DNA of 64,000 nt. Origin: Ooceraea biroi. Taxonomy: Eukaryota; Arthropoda; Insecta; Hymenoptera; Formicidae. Positions 42,102-53,339 of the stretch are shown piece by piece. Location: assembly GCF_003672135.1 (NCBI RefSeq), contig NC_039509.1:8752663-8816662 (forward strand), given 5' to 3'. The position numbers and the translations under genes are program-made. Each line of letters begins with the position of its first letter. The first letter of the stretch is position 1. The notes below the pieces were generated by a model that did no database searches, was not told where the DNA came from, and saw only the letters and a program-made list of their open reading frames with translations.

Positions 42102-43135
42102 ATGAAGTGTAGTACATGTGGTAATGAGGTGGATATAAATAAAGAAACATTAATGTACCAATGTAACAGACGGTACTATGTAAAAAATGTACACAAGAAA
42201 CGTGTATCGAAACAGTGTAACTTCAAGAGAAGTGCGAAAAAAGGTACTTGGTTCGACAAAAGTCATCTTGACGTGGCTACAACATGCAAAATTGTTGGAT
42301 GTTTTTTGATGTTGAGACATCCACGTCAAGATGACACGCAGGATGAAACTGGCGTTTCGTCGGCCACGATTGTGGATTGGTTCAATTTTTGCCGAGAGGT
42401 AATTATATTTATACACTATATATTTCAAAACAATATGTGAAAAAATAGTAATATTATTTCTTCTTACAGGTCTGTGTGTTCTGGGCTGAGAAGAATTCTG
42501 ACAAACTTGGTGGCCCAGGACGCATAGTGGAAATCGACGAGGCAAAAATTGGAAAAAGAAAATACAATCGTGGTCGGCTTATCAAAGGTTAATGGATTTT
42601 CGGAGGATATGAGCGAGACACAAAGAAGATTTTTATCGTTCCAGTACAGGATCGAACCGAAGAGACACTCCTGGCGTGTATTAAGGAGTGGATATTGCCA
42701 GAAACCACCATCGTGTCAGATTGTTGGAAGTCATATATAATTGTTTAAACAATGAAGGCTTCCAACATCTGACAGTTAACCACTCCTACAACTTCGTCGA
42801 TCCTGACAGTGGTGAGAAACGTATAAAATTATTACTATACTAAAATAAACCATTGTTACTTTGTGAGTAGTTCTAATAAAATCTTTATATTCACAAGTAC
42901 GCATACGCAACATATAGAGCGCGTTTGGAGAGAGGTTCGCGGAAATATTCCAAGGTACGGAACGAGAGATAATCACGTCCTTGGATATTTGTGCGAGTAT
43001 CTCTTCAAATGCGCCTATACCCGCTTGGAACGCATAGAAATCTTCTTTGAGGTCATCGCTGAATTATATCCTCCAGGATCCACTTCTGAGGACCAGCCAG
43101 GGACATCCGATGAACCAAGTACCAGCACTGCTTAG
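42102..43135 (+). pseudogene. Merlin transposase (IS1016-like), introns, broken
   Basis: Exon 1 (42102-42398) has a zinc-ribbon-like N-terminus (MKCSTCGNEVD, QCNFKRSAKKGTWF). A 71-bp intron (42399-42469) follows at NFCRE. Exon 2 carries GRIVEIDEAKIGKRKYNRG (first Asp) and TTIVSDCWKSY (second Asp). After a second probable intron (about 42812-42897) come THTQHIERVWREVRG (Glu) and the C-terminus to 43135. A TAA at 42590-42592 and a frameshift near 42735 disable it. The intron position is the same as in the second Merlin at 54354. Confidence 0.85.
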
Positions 43136-43445
43136 ATACATCTTTCTTGTGTACATTTTTTACATAATACCGTCTACATTGGTACATTAATGTTTATTTA
43201 TATCAACCTCATTACCACATGTACTACACTTCATTATAGATGCCAAAACATCTTACTGGATTAAACATCTAGTCTGTGCAATGCATATATATTGTTATAT
43301 TTATATATTTATTTATATATTTTAATAAATTTTATCGTAATTATGAAGAGCTCCTTCCTCTCCGATTTCGTTCAAATTAGTATGGAATCGAGGTCCACAG
43401 GGTTGGTTAGAGTTAGATTAAGTGGAATTAACTTTTTTTGTAATA

Positions 43446-44964
43446 CAGGGTGTCCCATGGGAAGTTGCTGAAAGTAAACGATTGGTTCTCCCCTCCATGA
43501 CTTCAGAAAGGGTCTTACGGTTAACGGTCGTTCATCTGAGTGTCCGCAGTTTTATTCTGGTTGTGGTAGATGCAAGTCTGTGCGCGTCAAAATGAGTAAT
43601 CTGACGACGGAAGAAAAGATTTATCTTGTCGAGTGCTTCTTTTCCAGAGGAAAAGTTTATAGCAATGCTTACAGGGGGTTTCGTACTAAATACGGAACAC
43701 ATAAAGTTAAGAGCGAAAACACGCTGAGAAGGTTAGAATTTATTATTTCTTTAAACGTATGCGTTACGTCACTCCAGTTTTTGGCAATAAATCTGCATTA
43801 AAATAATGGTTTGCGTTATTTTTATCAGAATTATCGATAATTTTATGCAGTATGGAACTATCCAAGACCATAGACATGATCTACCAGGTCCTTCTGTGTC
43901 TGTAGCTGCAGAAGAAAACATTGAAGATATTAAGAAGTATTTTGAAGAGAATCCAAATTCTTCCATTCGGAAAGCTGCCCAAGCTCTTGAAATATCCAAA
44001 ACAACGTTACACAGGATTTTAAAACATTTCCTGAAAATGCATCCCTATAAAATAACATCGCATCAATTGCTAACCAAACGCGCTATGACGAAACGTGTGG
44101 AATTCTGCAAGACGATAAATGGAATGTTTGAAGATGGAGAACTTGATGCAAAATTGATAATTTACACGGACGAAGCACATTTCTGGCTAAATGGTTATGT
44201 TAATAAACAAAATTATAGATTTTGGGGGTCGGAAAATCCCAACGTTTCCCTGGCTAAACCTTTACATCCACAAAAAATAACAGCATGGGCTGCGATCTCG
44301 GTAAAAGGAATTTATCTGCAATTCTTCGAATCAACAGTCACTGGTGAAAGTTACAAGCAGCTTCTCGAAACACAATTCTTCCCTCATGCAAAAAAAAGAG
44401 GCCTGGTCAGAGGATTTCATTTCATGCAGGATGGAGCGACACTACATCGAACCCAGGAGGTCTTCGAAACAATCCATAAAGTTTATGGCAATCGAGTCAT
44501 CGGTCTGGGATACCCCAAATTTGCCCAGGGGGGGCTAGAATGGCCACCGTACTCGCCGGATTTAAATCCATGTGACTTCTTTCTTTGGGGATACATTAAG
44601 GACCATTGTTATGCCGGAAATCCAGAAACAGTGTCACATTTAGTAGTAGCTATTAAAAAAGTCGTCAGCAACATTAAAGACGACATGTTAGAAAAAGTTT
44701 TCACAAGTTTTCGTAAAAGAATTAATTTTTGTACAAATTCAGATGGTACACACTTTGAAAATATTTATCATTAGCTTACTTGATTATTAGCATATTTTTC
44801 ATTAATAAAATAAACTGATAAACAAACATTTTGCTAAATTTTATTTATACCCATTAAAAACTGCAGACTTTCCTCTTTCCAACGCAATTTTTGTTTTTTC
44901 AATAACTGCATACGTTTAAAAATGACAGCTGATTAGTTTCAGCAATTTCCCATGGGACACCCTG
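43446..44964 (+). mobile_element. mariner-superfamily transposon with DD47D spacing
   Basis: It is flanked by TA (43444-43445, 44965-44966). Inverted ends of about 29 bp start CAGGGTGTCCCATGGGAA. At 1519 bp it holds one transposase gene with one intron and no obvious break, so it may be young and possibly active. Confidence 0.88.
43592..44774 (+). CDS. mariner-superfamily transposase, apparently intact
   Basis: Exon 1 is 43592-43731, the intron 43732-43828 (97 bp, GT...CAG), and exon 2 43829-44774. The phases join cleanly to 361 residues. The N-terminus is a helix-turn-helix (TTEEKIYLVECFF..GKVYSNAYRGF), followed by SIRKAAQALEISKTTLHRIL. Catalytic motifs are LIIYTDEAHFW, FMQDGATLHRT and YSPDLNPCDFFLWG. 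The second and third Asp are 47 residues apart, because an extra YPKFAQ-like segment follows IGLG, compared with the 41-residue spacing at 50545 and 55114. The end is GTHFENIYH. No stop or frameshift was found. Confidence 0.85.
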
Positions 44965-45275
44965 TACATACAGATTAATTAACACTTAATCTAACTCTAA
45001 CCAACCCTGTGGACCTCGATAGTGTGTGCGACATTTCTAATTTCGCGCACTTTTACGTCACCGCGCATGCTCGGTTTGTGTGCGCTACGCCTGTAGACCG
45101 TCGATATGACAGATTTCCTAACCTGAACAGTTACTAACTTTAACGTTTAATATCTCGCTTTGAAAGGCAGAGCAACGATTTTAACTTTCATTTTCGGTTT
45201 CTAAGCGTCAAAATACACAATATTGGTGAGTTTCAGCCAAATCGGAGGTGATGACCCTAAACTAAATAATTACCC

Positions 45276-45765
45276 AAAATATTTATTCGTATAAAAATAT
45301 CTGCTTAATATTATTATGTCCTTTATTTTTTAATATCAAAAGGCTAATATTCATAGTCCGTTCTTATTTCCAGACGATCTGAAGTAATGTCTTAAGATGC
45401 TAATATGACTGCGTGATTGGTTTCAAATATCTTATGATTGTATTTAAGATGGTCTTAAATCAGAATCAACAATGAATATCGGCCAAAGAGTAATAATAAG
45501 GTAATACATTTTCTGGTTTGCATAAATACCCATTGTAGTTGGCGCAATTTGTTCATATCATTAGTTTTGTAGTCCTTTTTTGAAAGAACTTCAGGCGCGT
45601 ATACTTGGCGGTTTTTTGTACTTTTTTTTAAAAAGGTAATTTTGTTGTGATTTCACACATTTTGTAGTGTGAAGTATGTTATTCTTTTTTATAATATATG
45701 AGGAGATGAAAGCCATAGTCCTGTCACTTAAGGATTTTAAAAGTATTAACTTACATGTTTATAAA
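45276..45765. repeat. partial foldback V and flank
   Basis: This matches 1818-2300 in reverse, including TACTTGGCG (45602-45610), the TTTTTTTAAAAAGGTA hairpin side and the ATGTGTGAAATCACAA flank. Only one arm is present. Confidence 0.75.
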
Positions 45766-45904
45766 ATATAAAATTATATTAAGTATATTTATGCACAGAA
45801 GTTAATATATGCAAGAAAAAAGAGTTTACCCCCGTCGTTTTTTATTTCGTTTAATAAATAAATATAAATATACATTCTGTAAAAAAAGTATTTGGAATTA
45901 GTTA

Positions 45905-46140
45905 ATCAACGTCGTCGTTGTCGTCATCGTCGTCGTCGTCGTCGACGTGTCCTCTCACTCACGCCCTCTCGCTCTCTCATTCACTCGCTCTCTCGCCCTT
46001 TCGCTCTCTCACTCACTCGCTCTCTCATTCACTCTCTCTCTCTCTCTCTCTCTCCCTCCCTCCCTCTCACTCACTCGCCCTCTCGCTCTCTCATTCACTC
46101 GCTCTCTCGCTCTCTCACTCATTCGTTCTCTCGCAAATAT
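45905..46140. repeat. GTCGTC and CTCTCGCTCT simple repeats
   Basis: A GTCGTC run is followed by about 180 bp of CTCTCGCTCTCTCATTCACT-like repeats. Ser/Leu-rich frames here are artefacts. Confidence 0.8.
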
Positions 46141-46184
46141 ATCTTTTCTCACTCCAACTTCTTGCACTACATCGCGTCGTACAC

Positions 46185-46960
46185 TTGTCGTACACCGACC
46201 GGCGGAGATGCTGTCCGTATATCCTTGTGACTTACACATGACGGTCGGGTCGATAAGTTAGAGTTTTCTAATGTAGAACCTCTACATATGATCGTTATGT
46301 GTGAGTCACACGGATATACCAACAGCATTTTCGTCGGTCGGTATATGTACATGCTATCTGGCGCACGCGAGAAAACCGATATTAGCTGCTACCATCTCGT
46401 TGAAAAGAACGAACTGTACAAACGACGATGATGATGATAACGACGACGTTTCTTAAATGAAATTTGCCAATTTCAGACTTTGCATCGCCATATCTCCGCT
46501 CGTAGGGCACGTAGAAGAAAATTGAAAACACTTTTATTACATAATTCGACCCCAAGCTATCCATTGAGCCTACTCTGAACTTGATCTGTTCAGCGGTTAT
46601 TGAGATCTAATAATCTGAGTGTCTGCGAAAGCGTCGCTTCGCGTAATAGTGTCACGGTGCGGTCTCGCTGCGCGTATACTTGGCGCGAGACATTACCGTG
46701 TCTCTTGATCATCGTCGTTTGTGCAGTTCGTTCTTTTCAACGAGATGGCAGCAACTAATATTGGTTTTCTCGCGCGCACCAGACATACGCAAGCGAGAAC
46801 CGCGTACGTGTGCGCTCAGCACTTCGCTGATTGGTTTATCGCTTGTGTGTCATCCCCCCCCCCCCACTACGGTGAGACGTGAGCCGCGGCCGCGATCTGG
46901 CTTCAGTACCAGACTACCAGAGATGCGAGATAGCATGTACGACGCGATGTAGTGCAAGAA
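46185..46960. repeat. palindromic repeats including E1 copy
   Basis: First comes a ~50-bp-arm palindrome (46191-46243 with 46293-46350, sharing CACAYGGATATACC-type sequence). Then E1 in reverse (46341-46712) ends in the GAGACAT / GTGTCTC stem (46687-46704) with TACTTGGCG at 46677-46685. After that a second, inverted stretch of E1 inner sequence runs to about 46938. No gene is present. Confidence 0.65.
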
Positions 46961-47099
46961 GTTTGAGTGAGAAAAGGTATGTATGAATGAAGGAAGACCC
47001 GGGTGGGGAATCCAAACGCTGCCAAGGAAGACATGAAAGTGCGGTTGGTAATGTTATTGTTTTACAAACAACGAGAGATAAATAATGACCAATAATTGG

Positions 47100-47391
47100 C
47101 AATTAATTGAATTTATTAAATTACAACGTTTCGGTCATACTTCTGACCCTTATCAAGTGAACATGTAAGGAGAAAATTGTGATTGTCAAAACTGAAAATG
47201 ACAAAATATCAAAGATTGAAATACAATAAGTGTAAACGAATGCAATTAAATGTCATGTAAAATCACTTACATGTATATTACAATGTATGTTGCAATAACA
47301 AGGTATAAAACCAAAAAATAAAACGCACGAGAACATTGAAAAACGCGAGACAGACAGTCCAGCGGTAGAGAGCGAACTGCGGATATAAAAC
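47100..47391 (-). mobile_element. PLE 3' tail
   Basis: Non-coding DNA downstream of the PLE protein. On the minus strand 47129-47168 reads TTGATAAGGGTC, loop, GACCGAAACG, a hammerhead-like arrangement with an intact GAAAC but a changed first core strand. The tail ends near 47100. Confidence 0.6.
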
Positions 47392-48501
47392 TTATAACGC
47401 CGTCAAGATGTTATCATATATATCGTGAAGACCTTCCATGTCCTTTTGCAGGTTGATAGTATTTGTGTGTCGTTTTATGAAAAACATTTCAGCAACCTCT
47501 CTCTTCTTAGTGTGTTCCTCTTGATGCAAAATAATTGGATTATTCCAATTAAAATCATGGTTTATATTAGAACGGTGTGCACTAATTACAGAGTGATTAC
47601 TGAAATGTTTCCTAATATCAGATCTATGTTCTTTTATACGTGTGGTTAAGTTTCTTTTCGTTTGTCCTATATATATTGCGTCACAGTTAGAACAATCCAG
47701 TTTATATACAACTCCTGTTTTTTGTAAATTATGTATTTTGTCCTTGCCTTTCTTAATCAAACATTTCAATCCATTAAACACACTGTACACAACGCCAAAG
47801 CCACATTTTATCAAGACTTGACATATATTGACACTATACTCATGATAAGGAATAGTTATGAAACATCGTTTTTTTGAATTGTCACAATCATTCCTTAATT
47901 CATTTGAAATATTGCGGCCATCGCCACGCACAATGTGCCTAACTCTTCGATCGATGTATCTATTAATGAAGTCTAATGGGTAGCAGTTGTTAATTAAAAT
48001 ATTTTTAATCAAGTCAATGTTCGTAGAGTGATAACGGTCATAAGAAAGTAATAAAGCGCGGTCAACCAAATTAAATATAACACCAATTTTATGTTGTAAC
48101 GGATGGTTAGAAAAAAAGTTAATGTACCTATTTGACGAAGTCGGCTTTCTATACCAGTTAGTAATTAATTTATTATTATCTCTAATGATCGTCATGTTAA
48201 GGAAGTTAATCGAACCACCAATCTCACGCTCGACTGTAAATTTAAGCCTAGGGTGATAGCTGTTGAAAGCCATAAGAACAACATCGCTCTTATCCCTAGG
48301 GAGAATGGTAATGACATCATCAACATATCTATAATATACTGTTACATCAAAGTTTAGCAAACCTAAACAATGAGTCTCCAGATCCTCCATAACTATGTCA
48401 GCAAGAATTGGAGAAAGGGGGGATCCCATTGGACAGCCAAAGACCTGGTCATAACTTTGTCCATTAAAAACAAAAAAGGTCGAGTTCATAATTAAGTCCA
48501 A
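47392..48501 (-). pseudogene. PLE reverse transcriptase and GIY-YIG endonuclease
   Basis: A 369-codon open frame reads through the RT core GCPMGSPLSPILADIVMEDLE and YYRYVDDVITIL (catalytic YVDD), INFLNMTIIRDN, NWYRKPTSSNRYINFF, then the linker and the GIY-YIG domain VVYKLDCSNCDAIYIGQT, RIKEHRSDIR and HTKKREVAEM. An in-frame TAG at 48553-48555 separates it from upstream RT sequence. This is the best preserved PLE in the window. Confidence 0.9.
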
Positions 48502-48552
48502 GGCATATAAAAATTGATCAACATTTAGTTTAGTCTTTTCTTTAATATAATG

Positions 48553-49310
48553 CTATCTTTTTCGAATCTCCTCCTTAACTAAAGCAGTAGGAACATTATT
48601 ATATAAAGCTACTACATCAAGAGACAAAAGAATCTCAGTCGAATCTATTTGAGTGTTATGGATAATCTTAACGAAGGTCCAACTATCCTTCACGTAAGAT
48701 TTCGGTTTAGGAATTGCGTCATGTAAAATGTTGTGAAAGTATTGGGACAAATAATAAAGAGGGCTACCTACAGTCGAAACAATAACACGAAGAGGGTACC
48801 CGGGTTTATGGATCTTTGGAAGTCCATAGCATCAAGGTAAATTTCCAAAGGTGACATAAAGATTCTTATATGTGTGTTCATCAATTATTTGGTTATCAAG
48901 CCATGCCTTAGTCAGCCCGTTGAGTTTCGTAATGGTACGTTGCGTAGGATCTTTGTCGATCTTCTTATATGTGGAAGTGTCATTCAAGATGTCCAAGATG
49001 TTTGATTGCTGTAAGTAGCTCTATCCATGATGACAGTAACCTGTCCTTTATCCGCTTTGGTTACTAGTAAGTCATGGCTGTTGTTCAAAAACGACTTGCA
49101 TATATGAAATGCATTAGATATGTATTCATCGATGTGTTTAACATGCCGTTTGGTGGTTAAAATTGTATGGAGAGAGTTAGCAATGGAGCACCTAGTATCG
49201 TTAACAATGTCATTTGTTAGTTTAAAACTCTTCGTCTCAAAATTCTTAATGATTGTAAGAGAAAAATTGATCCGATCAATTACCAAAGCGATACTTTTTT
49301 ACAGAATGTA
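48553..49310 (-). pseudogene. PLE upstream RT and N-terminal region (broken)
   Basis: 48553-48750 has LSLDVVALYNNVPTALV, the RT palm start, and ends at TAG in the same frame as the downstream part. Before it are YGLPKIHKPGYPLRVIVS and an in-frame TGA near 48829. 48984-49286 holds TKADKGQVTVIMDRATY and the N-terminal helices, separated by a frameshift. Sequence beyond about 49310 is foldback DNA, so the 5' end is missing. Confidence 0.85.
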
Positions 49311-49324
49311 TATTTATATTTATT

Positions 49325-50548
49325 TCTTATAATAAAAAAGAATAACATACTTCACACTACAAAATGTGTGAAATCACAACAAAATTACCTTTTTAAAAAA
49401 AGGTACAAAAAACCGCCAAGTATACGCGCCTGAAGTTCTTTCAAAAAAGGACTCTACAAAACTAATGATATGAACAAATTGCGCCAACTACAATGGGTAT
49501 TTAGGCAAACCAGAAAATCTATTACTTTATTATTAGAGGAAAGTCCCCGATTATGAGATACCATATCAATTTTGCCGAATGTAAGGAAATCTATAGGCAG
49601 AATTTAAAAATGTAATACGTTATCTTGAAGAGAATTTAATAAGCTTTAGGTTGGTGAAAAGAAAAATCTAATTTAAATATTACTTTTTCTGAAAATTAAA
49701 AAAATTTGAAAAAAGAGCTTTACGCAAGATCGCGAAAGTGTGCTCCTAATATAAGATACCTTGAGAAATCGGTGTTAAAAGTGCAAAATACATCAGTATT
49801 GCAAGTAAAAAACTTTATTAGATATTTTTATAAAATTACTGCCACAGCCTTCGCCAAATCTTCACGATTTCACTGTCGACGCTTCCTCATTTCTCTAACC
49901 TCCATAGTCAGATTCTATAAAAATTAAATACACAAAACTTCGTAATATAAATTCGTATTAACTTTTCTTTAACCTTAACGTAGTATTTTCTTTCTTTTTA
50001 TTACACTACATAATCTTCATATTCGAGCAATAATTATCTCATATTAAGAGTACCCTGAATATCTCATTATACGAGCCACACGCCTAGCGGTTCTGCGATC
50101 ATGAAATCTAACCTCTATAATTAAGCAATTCAACAAATCGCGTATTTTCTGTTACTACGATTCTACTCTATTATTGCATACTGAATTTATTGCCAACCAT
50201 TTCTCTATTATGTAATAAACAGGGTTTAAAGACTTACCTTAAGTTCCTTTGACATGTTCACAATTCCACAAACCTTTTCTTGCAAAGGCTAAACGCAATA
50301 ACGAACAATGAATTTTTCACTAAATACATTTTACACCAAGAGTAATAAGTTCATGGTGGAATTAACAGATGGTGCTCACTAGTTTAGCAGAAACTCCATT
50401 ATCTCATATTAGGAGCATATCTCATAATAGGGGATTCTCCTCTACTCTTTGGCCGATATTCATTGTTGATTCTGATTTAAGACCATCTTAAGTACAATCA
50501 TAAGATATTTGAAACAAATCACACAGTCGTATTAGCACCTTAAGACGG
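49325..50548. repeat. foldback V arm split by a short transposon
   Basis: The arm (49325-49535 and 50443-50548) matches 1870-2190. It has the hairpin TACCTTTTT / AAAAAGGTA and CGCCAAGTA at 49414-49422. The element at 49536-50442 lies inside it. The arm ends at 50548, where a transposase fragment starts. Confidence 0.75.
49536..50442. mobile_element. 907-bp non-autonomous transposon (MITE), TA duplication
   Basis: It is flanked by TA (49534-49535, 50443-50444). Ends are GAGGAAAGTCCCCGATTATG against GAGGAGAATCCCCTATTATG, followed by AGATA. The interior is AT-rich with repeats of TCTCATATTAGGAG and no coding capacity. The uninterrupted site is visible in V at about 2095. Confidence 0.8.
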
Positions 50549-51454
50549 TACGAATTACATCCGTACCATTATCAACGGGTCCAGGAACTTCGTGCGGGAG
50601 ATTATGAGCAACGAATACGTTTCTCTGAAGATATTTTTATTCTTCGTAATTAACGGCGATTTCGTACATTATTAATTATTGGCGATTTTTGTATTATTAA
50701 CCATTGGCGAAACATGCAGAATTCCTTGCAAACTGTCAGGTGGATTTTTCTTTCCCTGACCGCATTTTGTGGACAGACGAGGCTACGTTTACACCAAACG
50801 GGATATTCAACTCTCGCAATTTTGTTATGTGGCAAGGGGAAAACCCGCATGCCATCCGCGTTGGATGTTTTCAACATCAATGGAGTATAAACGTATGAGT
50901 AGGAATAATCGGAAATCAAGTGGTAAATAAGCTTATGAGTTACTTAAAGAAGATTTCCTGTTGCAACTTTCCCTAAATTTTTTGTCTTTGATTTTCAGAT
51001 TGGTCCGTTCTTTCTCCCGCCACGACTCGATGGACACATTTATCACGATTTCCTGGAAAATCGGCTGCTAGTGCTACTGGAAGATATTCCTCTGGGCATA
51101 CGAACGCAGATGATTTTCCAGCAAGACGGGGCTGCTGCCCATTTTTCACGACAAGCACGTGAAATTTTAAACGCGCGTTTTCCGGGAAGGCGGCTGGGCC
51201 GTGGTGGCCCAATCGCTTGGCCGACACGATCGCCAGATCTTAACGTCTTAGACTATTTTCTCTGGGGCTACGTTAAGAGTTTAATAGAGCACCGGCGTGA
51301 TGGTACAGAAAATGAAGTACGAGAAGCAATTATCGCGGCCTTCAATACCATTACGCCGGAAATGGTGCATCGTGCAACGCGCAACATTATTCGAAGAGCC
51401 GAACTTTGCATAGAGCAACAAGGAAGGCACTTCGAACAGTTGTTACATTAAGTA
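50545..51454 (+). pseudogene. DD41D-type transposase, 5' truncated
   Basis: It starts abruptly with YELHPYHYQRVQELRAGDYE. After an interrupted stretch comes FPDRILWTDEATFTPNG (first Asp), an intron (about 50922-50999, GTAAAT...TTTCAG), then IGPFFLPPRLDG, FQQDGAAAHFSRQ (second Asp), TRSPDLNVLDYFLWG (third Asp, 41 residues on) and the end GRHFEQLLH. A short stop-containing segment precedes the intron (INV, then TGA). The element continues to about 51884, where it ends ACACCCTG next to TA. The N-terminal half is missing. Confidence 0.82.
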
Positions 51455-52296
51455 GTGAAAGTGGACTAAGCCTACTGGGGAAACCACTTTAAAAATAACG
51501 CACTGTGCTATCTACCGCAAGGTGGTGAGGAAACGATAGCTCAAACAATTTTTCGAGAAAAGAAGAATGCGAATCAATTATCAGCGCGGGGCCCTAGCGT
51601 CACGCGCCGTTTCTGCTCGTTTGTCAGCGCGCTCCATTCCTCCTCATTGCGCCGTACCCCGCATCCATACTCGCCGCGCTGCGCGTCATATGGCACGCTC
51701 CTCCTTCACCGCACGCTTTCGGAGCTCAGCCGTTCGAGACGCGTTCTAATTCGGTAACTTTAATTATTAATATCTCTGTTAATATTGCGAAAATCGCAAA
51801 ATAGTACAGGACTTTTTGGTTCAGTTCAACCTGGGCTATATGCCATTAACGGATTGTACGGAGTCACTGAGACACCCTGTATACATATATGCATATATAG
51901 GGTGTCCCATTTTAAAGTTTCCCCTAAAATATTTCAGAAACAGTGCGTTAAATCGGAAAATGTTTCAAAAAAAAGTTTTGTGACTTCGAGGGGGACATAA
52001 GACGATACTATTGGTTTGACCTTGGGTGGCGTTGTCAAGGTCATATGGAGTTCAACTTTGTTTTTTTAAACGGAACCCCATACTTTTTATTGCAGATTCT
52101 GATTCTTCGTCGAAAAGTAAGTAACTTTTGTCGGAAACATTGTTTTTAAAAACGACCTCCTTATCCCGAAAACTCAGGTTCAAATTTAGCGGACCAATGA
52201 TAATACTCGCTTTATAACAGATACTAAAATTTTTTTTAGTATTTTACTGTTTACCATCAGCATGTGCGTGCGTATGCGTGTATTCTACATTCAGCC

Positions 52297-52440
52297 AACT
52301 AAGGCAAGATCAATCACAGATCCGGCCAGTTAAAGCAAGATTGATCACAGATCCGGCCAGTTAAGGCAAGATCGATTACAGATCCGGCCAGTTAAGGCTA
52401 GATCGATCACTGATCCAGCCAGTTAAGGCAAGATCATGCC
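52297..52440. repeat. 31-bp tandem repeat
   Basis: About 4.4 copies of a unit reading GCCAGTTAAGGCAAGATCG followed by ATCACAGATCCG. It is non-coding. Confidence 0.8.
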
Positions 52441-52552
52441 GTTATGTAGTCAATTAAGGCCAAGTAAGGTAGTCGTAAATTAGTTTTGTAGGTCGTCTCT
52501 CTGCTAATCTGATGAGATGTTCAAACGTCACAATCGAATCTTGGCCCTTTCT

Positions 52553-53013
52553 TTATTGATGGTACATTAAATGGTCAAAAATATGCTGATTTGTTGTCCC
52601 AACAATTACCAAACTTATTGGAAGAGGTGCCGTTAGAAACTCGTTTACAAATGTGGTATCAGCATGATGATTGTCCGGCTCATAACGCACGTGTTGCACG
52701 TACAGTTTTACACGAAATGTTTCCGGAACGCTGGATAGGACTCTTCCTATCTGATATGTCCTCCTCTGAGGACATATCAGTTGGCCAGCACGTTCTCCTG
52801 ATTTGAATCCTTTAGACTTTTTTGTGAGGAATGTTACAGAACACTGTTTACAATGATGTACCAACTACATAAGAGAACATGAGAGAGCGCATTTTGAATG
52901 CATGTGCTAGTATTAATTCAGAAATGATAGAAAGGGTAAGAGTATCATTTGTGCATTGTATTAGAAAATGTATTGAAGTCGGAGGTCATCATTTCGAACA
53001 CCTCCTTAAATAA
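52553..53013 (+). pseudogene. mariner-superfamily transposase C-terminal half, with hairpin insertion
   Basis: It reads QLPNLLEEVPLETRLQMWYQ, HDDCPAHNARVART and FPERWIG, then a ~40-bp segment that is a perfect hairpin (TGATATGTCCTC / GAGGACATATCA, 52752-52779). In another frame it resumes WPARSPDLNPLDFF and ends with GGHHFEHLLK at 53011. The catalytic N-terminal half is missing. It is a distant member of the DD41D group. Confidence 0.7.
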
Positions 53014-53339
53014 ATTTTTGTGTTGAAGAGCATAAAGTTTGATTTTTCTGTTTCCCGCGTTCAAGATCATTTAAAGGTCATATTGTCATAGGTCGCTGAA
53101 CTCCTCTCGATGTTGGCTATAAAATTGCGCAAACAAAAATATGTAGGTCCATTTCAAAAAATTATCTTGACCTTTGAATCTCCGAAAAAAATAGTCTTGA
53201 AAAACTTTTTGTTCTGTCATCATGATAGCCCCTTCGAACGGTGCAACTTTTTCCTTAGACATTTTTTCGTATCATCAAAAACAAGTGAAATATCTAAGAT
53301 GATCGATTTAAGTGGACAACCCTGTATATAAATTTGGTA

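Larger units (their letters stand above)
43387..45021. repeat. inverted arms around the mariner insertion
   Basis: CGAGGTCCACAGGGTTGG and TTAGAGTTAGATTAAGTG at 43387-43430 are repeated in reverse at 44978-45021. The mariner relative sits near the centre of this palindrome, suggesting insertion into a hairpin-forming segment of the Merlin element. Confidence 0.6.
41683..45275 (+). mobile_element. Merlin transposon with nested mariner relative
   Basis: Inverted ends of about 180 bp begin GGGTAATTATTTTAGTTTAG and include CATCTCCGATTTGGCTGAAA and CACAATATTGGTGAGTTTC. The 5' part holds a Merlin-type transposase gene, and the 3' part is interrupted by the element at 43446-44964. I could not confirm the 8-9-bp target duplication usual for Merlin. 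The right end abuts a foldback V fragment. Confidence 0.78.
51896..53328 (+). mobile_element. decayed mariner-superfamily element
   Basis: Imperfect inverted ends (ATAGGGTGTCCCATTTTAAA and its counterpart ending GGACAACCCTGTAT) enclose TTGACC repeats, a 31-bp tandem array (52297-52440) and a damaged transposase end. The ends resemble those of the neighbouring DD41D group. Confidence 0.6.

Noticed and set aside
45892..46261. Three overlapping Ser/Leu-rich frames
   Set aside because: They arise from CTCTCGCTCT microsatellite periodicity, with no start context or domain.
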